Below, piece after piece: positions 58,631-64,000 of a stretch of DNA of 64,000 nucleotides; the first letter of the stretch is position 1, and every line of letters starts with the position of its first letter. Source of the stretch: Isoetes taiwanensis (lineage: Eukaryota; Streptophyta; Lycopodiopsida; Isoetales; Isoetaceae). The notes beneath the pieces were generated by a model. That model had not been told where the DNA came from and ran no database searches. It was given only the letters and a program-made list of their open reading frames with translations. The position numbers were made by a program, and so were the translations under genes. The DNA lies in assembly GCA_021234155.1 (NCBI GenBank), contig JAJEKV010000100.1:906116-970115 (forward strand), given 5' to 3'.

Positions 58631-58852
58631 ATGGAGAACAACTATGATATCTTACAGGAAGCTATAGATCAACAAGATACTCTTGGTCGTAGCTGGATTG
58701 ATAGTATATGGCAGTGCAAAACAAGGACTAATGGCGTATTGCAGAAAAGGATGGTCATTGGAGGCATGCACATTCTAGGTAATGCCTACCTTAAAAAAGT
58801 TTTTTTCAAAAAAGCATATGCTAAAATAAGTGAGCAATCTGTGTATGACTAG
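58631..58852 (+). CDS. Array 2 unit 2: intact small terminal-exon ORF (73 aa)
   Basis: Identical in sequence and context to 54,155-54,376. Preceded by TTCTAGCAG| and followed within 150 bp by the hairpin/TATA motif that closes the unit. Confidence 0.4.
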   Translation: MENNYDILQEAIDQQDTLGRSWIDSIWQCKTRTNGVLQKRMVIGGMHILGNAYLKKVFFKKAYAKISEQSVYD

Positions 58853-58974
58853 ACTACAAAAGTACGGCCTTTGGCCAAACATAGCAAGCCCTCGGTAACA
58901 TTAAAAGCAAATATGCCAGCGATATGCGATATTGGCGGCTATGGTTTCTTAACATTAGTATAGTCGGCAGGGGG

Positions 58975-59090
58975 ATCCCTATGAGTATAGGGTCCTCCTG
59001 TCCCTATACTCAGCAGGTATTTCACTGCCTTCCGGTTGGAGGTAGGGTTTAGCTTATATATATACATATATATATATATATCAAATTAAC
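58975..59090. repeat. Hairpin/TATA motif, copy 3 (end of array 2 unit 2)
   Basis: Same sequence as 54,498-54,612 with negligible change. Confidence 0.75.
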
Positions 59091-60737
59091 GGATGGTTTT
59101 GCCCAGTACAAGGCTCGGTTAATTTAAAACCTATCTTTGATAGTGTCTCAAATTATCCGCATACTAACATTTGGGTAAGAATCGTGGAGGCGGATCGGAA
59201 AAATACAACTTGGCCGCATAACATCTCGGATAGGGCACAAAGACATGGCCCTTGGTAAGCAATAAGGATACACCACGTAACATTGTGGAAAAATGGTGTG
59301 TGCATTTTCGAGCATGGGCAAGATAGCCTAGTTGGTGGTCTACCCTACTCAAAGACAAGCATAGCGGGCAAGACGGAATAACATGACGAGATGTGAAAAT
59401 AAGGGCATGACCCAAGAAGGTTTGTTTTAGAAATAATTGAGCTTTGTTTTAGAAACATTTGAGGAGACACGTAGTATTAAGATGTTATACGGTATGTGGG
59501 TGGCATCTCTAGTCTTAATGATGGAGCCAAGTTCTGGGCTAAGGAGAATTAAAATATCGTAAAGTCTTATCTAGACTAATCTGCACCTCCCCTATAAAGA
59601 AATATGGCTGCCTGCCAAAGTTAATGCCTAAGGGCATAAATACAATGCCTATGGGCATAAATACAAGGTTGAACACATCTTTGGACACCAAGAAGATGGA
59701 AATTAAACAAGCAAGGGTGGACATTATAAAAACGCAGAGGTGACCACAAGCAAGGTATAGTTGGCAAAATATTTTCAGGATGGCAAAGGCATGGCCCTAC
59801 ATGAGTAATAGATTAAAGCATTTTCACATTTATGGCTATGGCTAGGAGACATAAAAGAAGATGAACGTACTGCACGAGATGCATATGGGAAGGACTAACA
59901 CATAGCATATGTTCAAGATAATTGCTCGAATGTTATGCCCAAAGAGGTTGCCTAGTCTACCAAACAAGAGCATGTTGGTAAAGCTTGAATAACATGAGAG
60001 GTTGCAACATAGGTGCATATGATCTATCGCATTTGAGTATATTCTCGCATAACATCTCCGGATAGCACACAAGGACATGACCCTAAAGAAGTAATAAGAG
60101 CAAAGATAGCATACAAGAGAAGTTAACCGACATGTAACTTAGGTTCGTGATATCGTTTTTGCAATGTTAAGCCTAGATGGCGGTCCGCTCTACTCAAAGA
60201 CAAGCACAAAGTGGCAAGAATGAACAACACGGGGAGATGTAAAACAAGGGCGGTGCCCATAAAATGTTATCTTTAGCAATAACCGATAAACCATGTAGCA
60301 TTAAAATGTTTAAGTGTATAGGTTCAAAGATCTCCGGTCTTAAATTCTTGGTGGGCTTGTTTTTTACGGGCTAAGGAGAATCACAAATTTGTAGGGTCTC
60401 CTCTAGACTAATATGCACTTTCCCCATAAGGGAATATGGTTTTCCGTTAAAATTAATGCTTATGGGCATAATTGCAAAGTTTGACACAAGCTGTGCACCA
60501 GAAGGATGGAAATTAAACAAGCAAAGGTGGACAATTTCTTTTTAAAAAATATGTAGAGGTGACTAGAAGCCAGATATAAGGGGCATAACATTTTCGGATT
60601 GCATAAACCATGAAAAATGCTGGTTTTTTTTACATACTAACATTTGGGTAACATTCGTGAGATAGAACAGAAAAAATACAATACTGGATGTTTAGGGCTC
60701 GTGTATCTCTAGGACGAATCTCCCAGAGGCCCTAAGT

Positions 60738-61340
60738 TCTGATAATGGCCAAAGCACCATTCATTGGAAAGCTCTCGATGAGAGGAATCCAATGGCGTGG
60801 GTCCCACCTTCATCCGACCCCTCTACCACAAGCTACGTGCCTTTAAATGCGATTAAACAAAAGGAAGCTTCTGAGAAAGTCTAATCATAAATGTTTTGCC
60901 ACCTCATCACTTTTTTTATTAATAAAGGTGACACCCTTTTATTAATGAAGGTGACACCTCACCTCCTTTTAAAAAAAAATCAATTTAATATTAAAAAGTT
61001 AATGGATAGGATTTGTGCTCACCTTTTGATCTAACGGTTAAGATCTGCTACACCAAACTCACCTTAAGGGACCTTCCTTGCACCTTCCTTACAAAAAATC
61101 AAGGGCTAGGATTTATCCTCCCCCTTTGATCCAACGGTCCGGGGATGTGGTGCATGCCTCCATGCATGACCCATGCATGCCTCTATGCATGCCCATAAGG
61201 AATGGATGGCCCTGATGCTGCCATCTCACTGGCCCCACCTTAAATGGATGGCATCCGGGCATGTATGAATCAAACACATTATATAGAAAAGTTTCATGAT
61301 ATACCTTTATATATATAACTGATATATATATATATATACA
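60738..61340. repeat. Family B copy closing array 2
   Basis: CACCATTCATTGGAAAGCTC to GGAAGCTTCTGAGAAAGTC, CCACCTCATCAC, AACGGTTAAGATCTGC, CATGCATGACCCATGCATGC and TATATATAACTGATATATAT. It is near-identical to 33,990-34,580. The array is truncated into it in the middle of its GATCACG block. Confidence 0.9.
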
Positions 61341-61770
61341 AGTTTTTGTACTATAAATGGGTCTATGAACTATGGTTTACGAAATATGGGAACAAAATTC
61401 ATGAGATTTCTCTATATAGAATCTTCAACTATAAGTGTCACTTTTTTTATTATCAACTGTCTACATGTTACCTTTAGTTGAACTCCTTCAAAAGAGTGAG
61501 AATTGTAGAGATTGTCATAAGTTATAATGTGTCGTACAACCTTCATTCCTCTACCTTGTTATAAATTTCCTAAAATTCTATAAGATTCCTTGACGTTTAC
61601 TAAGGTCCCATTAAGACCCCCCATTATACTGCAAATGTTCTTCAATATTATGTATAGAACCCCTTAAATATCTTTTAGCTTCTGTACTCAACGTAGAAGA
61701 TTTACCTACATTCACTTAAGATGCCTCTAGATTTCCTAATGTTCCCTTAAGATTCCATTAGATCCCTCAA
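61336..61770 (+). repeat. Family C copy 3 plus degenerate satellite
   Basis: ACAAGTTTTTGTACTATAAA and GGGTCTATGAACTATGG follow a TA run, as at 8,914 and 24,535. From 61,540 GATTCC/TTAAGATTCC-type words appear. Confidence 0.65.
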
Positions 61771-62527
61771 AATCAACCAATCAAAGATCGGGTCAACCCT
61801 CATGTCAACATCTGTCAATTCCTAGTCAAAGCGCAACATTTTTCTATTAGCACTAGTTACGGTGCCCAGCGTTGCTGGGCATAGTTTCAAAACCTGTAAA
61901 TGATAGGCCGTCAAATCTGGGCAAGCTATATTCAAATCGGCCTTTTGATCCATCCAACCACCATGATGTACACTAAGACTAAAACAAACCCTCACGGTGG
62001 CCGTCAGAACAGTATAATGAGGGCTTTATCAATTGTAGTGAGAGTATAATATGTGCCTTCCAATCATATCATGTTTACAATACTGCTTAATAGCCACAAT
62101 AGATGAACCCATTCATATCATCCTATTATTCTAGAGCTTTCTAGATGATGAACTGCCCTAGATGATGAATTGCCAATAATTAATGTTAAGGCTTGCAAAC
62201 ATCTCTTATAGGAACAGCCAACTGACAATTAAGTTCGTTAACAGGACACATGCGGACGCTGCATGCCTTTGTTCAATAGACTCATTGGTACATGGTGGAT
62301 TCGATAAATGGGGTGGATTTGAGAAAAGGAGTCGATTTGCATTGTCGTGTTGCTTCCAAACCAACTTACCAATGCATTACCAACCATCGATGCTATGATT
62401 GTACCCATTATTACCTGCCACTCATCTTATAAATTATTACTGGAGATTGAACCATAGACATGGTGTGGATCATTTTAAGTTAGATAATATAGCAAGTGCC
62501 ACAATATCTACAGAAAAGTTATTTAGT

Positions 62528-62675
62528 ATAAAAGTCGTTGGTTCGTTGAAAACATAAGGTTCTACTGGTTGGGCATCTCGTTGGTTCGTTGAAAACATAA
62601 GGTTCTACTGGTTGGGCATGCATTGTCATGTACAGGATAGAGACTATTTGTCATGTACAGGATAGAGATGATCAT
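62528..62675. repeat. Two small tandem duplications
   Basis: A block starting GTTGGTTCGTTGAAAACATA is repeated after about 47 bp. It is followed by TTGTCATGTACAGGATAGAGA repeated after about 26 bp. Confidence 0.88.
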
Positions 62676-63362
62676 ATCTTCACTGACAATACCCACAAAG
62701 CTACATCTGTTAAAAAAATATACACTCAATGTCGGATGCCAAAATGAGATTAGCACCTCCAAATTCATGCAGAGGACATGCTGTTCAGAGTGTGCACAGG
62801 CAGCTTGACAGGCTACTTACATATGCATATCATGCTAACATGCTGATGGTGCTTGCAACGTTGATAATAAATTACATATTTATTAACTTTAAAACGTATG
62901 TAAAACACATCAAGGTTTGAAGTTGCACCCCAATAAAATATCTGACTTGAAATATCAGTAGAGATACCAAAGCCAAACAATCAGACGCTTTATCTAAAGA
63001 AGCCTCAAATAGGCCCCAACATTGATGACAACAATTTTTTGGGGGTTTACGCTGCTCTTCCCAACGGAGTCCCCTAGATCCTCCACAATACATCCTACCA
63101 ATTCTGTGTGCGTAAGAGCATAGCAACTTGCCTACTCAGACAACACCTAAGCAGTTCAGGAGGTTGAGCAAATTGTGTGCCTTACAAACATTTAACATAC
63201 TCCAGGATTAAGTGAGGCAATAGAAGAATCATCACGAATGAATAACATAGATAAATGAATGCTAGGAATGATGCTGAAAGGAAAATACCTGGATCTAGAA
63301 CCTGACAAAATGCCTGTGTCATTGGCTGACCTGCACTGAAAAGAATATCGTATTGCATCAGA

Positions 63363-63768
63363 TGCAGTTCATACCTCTGGTGTAGATATATATAGGATTC
63401 AGCAATGGTTCATCGACCAAGCCAAAACCTATGAGGCATAAATCCGCAGCATCCAGCTTTATAACCCATCAGATCCATGCCTTATAAGCACAGAAAGTAC
63501 ACATGATTTTTCTCCATGGAAAGATTAGAACGTGAGCTCCATATTCTGCTCGGCATCATATCAAAACTCAGAACTCAAATCTAAAATCTACAGAACTCAA
63601 TGCTCAGATTCAAAACTGTTTCAGATGCTCAGTGACGGTTTCAGATGCAGTTCATACCTCTGGAGTAAATAGATATAGGATTCAACAATGGATCAAGCCA
63701 AACTCTGTGAGGCATAAACCCGCAACATCCAGCCTTATAGTCATCAGATCCATGACTTATAAGCATGG
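63363..63768. repeat. Spaced direct duplication, about 130 bp
   Basis: GCAGTTCATACCTCTGGTGT at about 63,365 and GCAGTTCATACCTCTGGAGT at about 63,648 begin segments that stay similar through ATCAGATCCATG..CTTATAAGCA. Divergence is about 10-15% by eye, so it is older than the 51-bp duplication at 21.1 kb. Confidence 0.8.
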
Positions 63769-64000
63769 GAAGTGCCTGTTCAAGCAAGCGCCCATGTTGG
63801 CGCCGTACAAATTCTTGGCCATAGCCTCTACCTACCAAGCCCATGCCCTGACCATTAAGCTCTGTGGTATTATGGGAATGACGTACGTCGATTCAGTAGT
63901 GCAACGGAAGAAGGACAGAGGAGGAGAGAAAATTGCAACGAAAATAAAACCTAGAAAAACTTAGAGGTGAAAGATCTCGACCTTTAGATTTGGCACGGAC

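Larger units (their letters stand above)
50172..60738 (+). repeat. Tandem array 2: about 4.47-kb unit, 2.36 copies
   Basis: Units start at GCTCAGAAGTTAATTTAAA (50,172), the same at 54,641 and GCTCGGTTAATTTAAA at 59,113. Offsets are 4,469 and 4,472 bp. Unit 3 stops at about 60,738, where family B begins. Each unit has a duplicated 0.8-kb head, a coding-like middle with introns, a short intact ORF, and a hairpin/TATA end. The copies differ mostly at CAG/CTG sites. Confidence 0.95.
61770..64000. other. No gene recognised; small duplications
   Basis: No domain is recognisable in the open frames (for example 62,183-62,398 and 63,632-63,964). A minus-strand ATG near 63,844 opens GLVGRGYGQEFVRRQHGRLL and could be a first exon fragment. 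The right edge may belong to a minus-strand gene starting beyond the window. Confidence 0.4.

Noticed and set aside
42350-61400. Endogenous pararetrovirus or other viral insertion
   Set aside because: No movement protein, coat protein zinc finger, protease or reverse transcriptase motifs are visible in this interval.

Overview
This is nuclear DNA from a land plant with a large, transposon-rich genome. It carries spliceosomal introns, a plant Ty1-copia element primed by initiator-Met tRNA, a hAT transposon, a PPR pseudogene, long (TA)n tracts and nested satellites. The PPR and diphthine-ammonia-ligase-like fragments look most like fern or early-diverging vascular plant sequences. That placement is an impression from protein style, not a search result. 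There is no bacterial or organellar gene organisation. Only one host gene looks complete, a D-amino-acid-oxidase-family gene.

Layout. 1-3.6 kb: unassigned sequence with weak exon-like pieces on the minus strand, a dispersed repeat, an AT-rich tandem repeat and a poly(A)-tailed LINE 3' end. 3.6-8.5 kb: a four-exon D-amino-acid-oxidase-like gene (+). Its first intron, only about 74 bp before insertion, has received a 3,532-bp hAT transposon with an exact 8-bp target duplication, perfect 13-bp terminal repeats and an intact 747-residue transposase. 8.5-10.8 kb: a SINE-like element, a GC-rich foldback MITE and a second inverted-repeat element abutting it. 11.0-16.3 kb: a complete but coding-degenerate copia element (minus strand) with two LTRs, PBS, PPT and a 5-bp target duplication. 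Its U3 carries clustered W-box cores.

16.3-31.1 kb: gene-poor, with short exon-like fragments all on the minus strand. They include a phytocyanin-like fragment and a C-terminal piece of diphthine-ammonia ligase (DPH6) with an internal 452-bp tandem duplication. 31.3-34.8 kb: a composite repeat (promoter-like repeat A, (TA)n, a degenerate GATTCT satellite, and an 897-bp tandem duplication that includes a non-LTR insertion). 36.5-38.0 kb: a PPR pseudogene and a Pur-alpha exon, both minus strand. 39.6-42.3 kb: a near-perfect hairpin and low-coding sequence.

42.3-61.4 kb: one very large composite of the same repeat families. It houses two head-to-tail arrays with related units (4,116 bp, 1.2 copies; about 4,470 bp, 2.36 copies). 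The units carry intron-containing pieces of an unrecognised plant-like gene. An inverted fragment of the same gene family, lying in the satellite between the arrays, has lost the intron precisely, which suggests an RNA-derived copy.

61.4-64 kb: low-coding sequence with small tandem duplications.

A cross-cutting observation is that differences between the near-identical array copies fall mostly on CAG/CTG sites and are not C-to-T changes. This looks more like base-calling error at CHG-methylated cytosines than evolution. Some apparent frameshifts in this window may therefore be artefacts.
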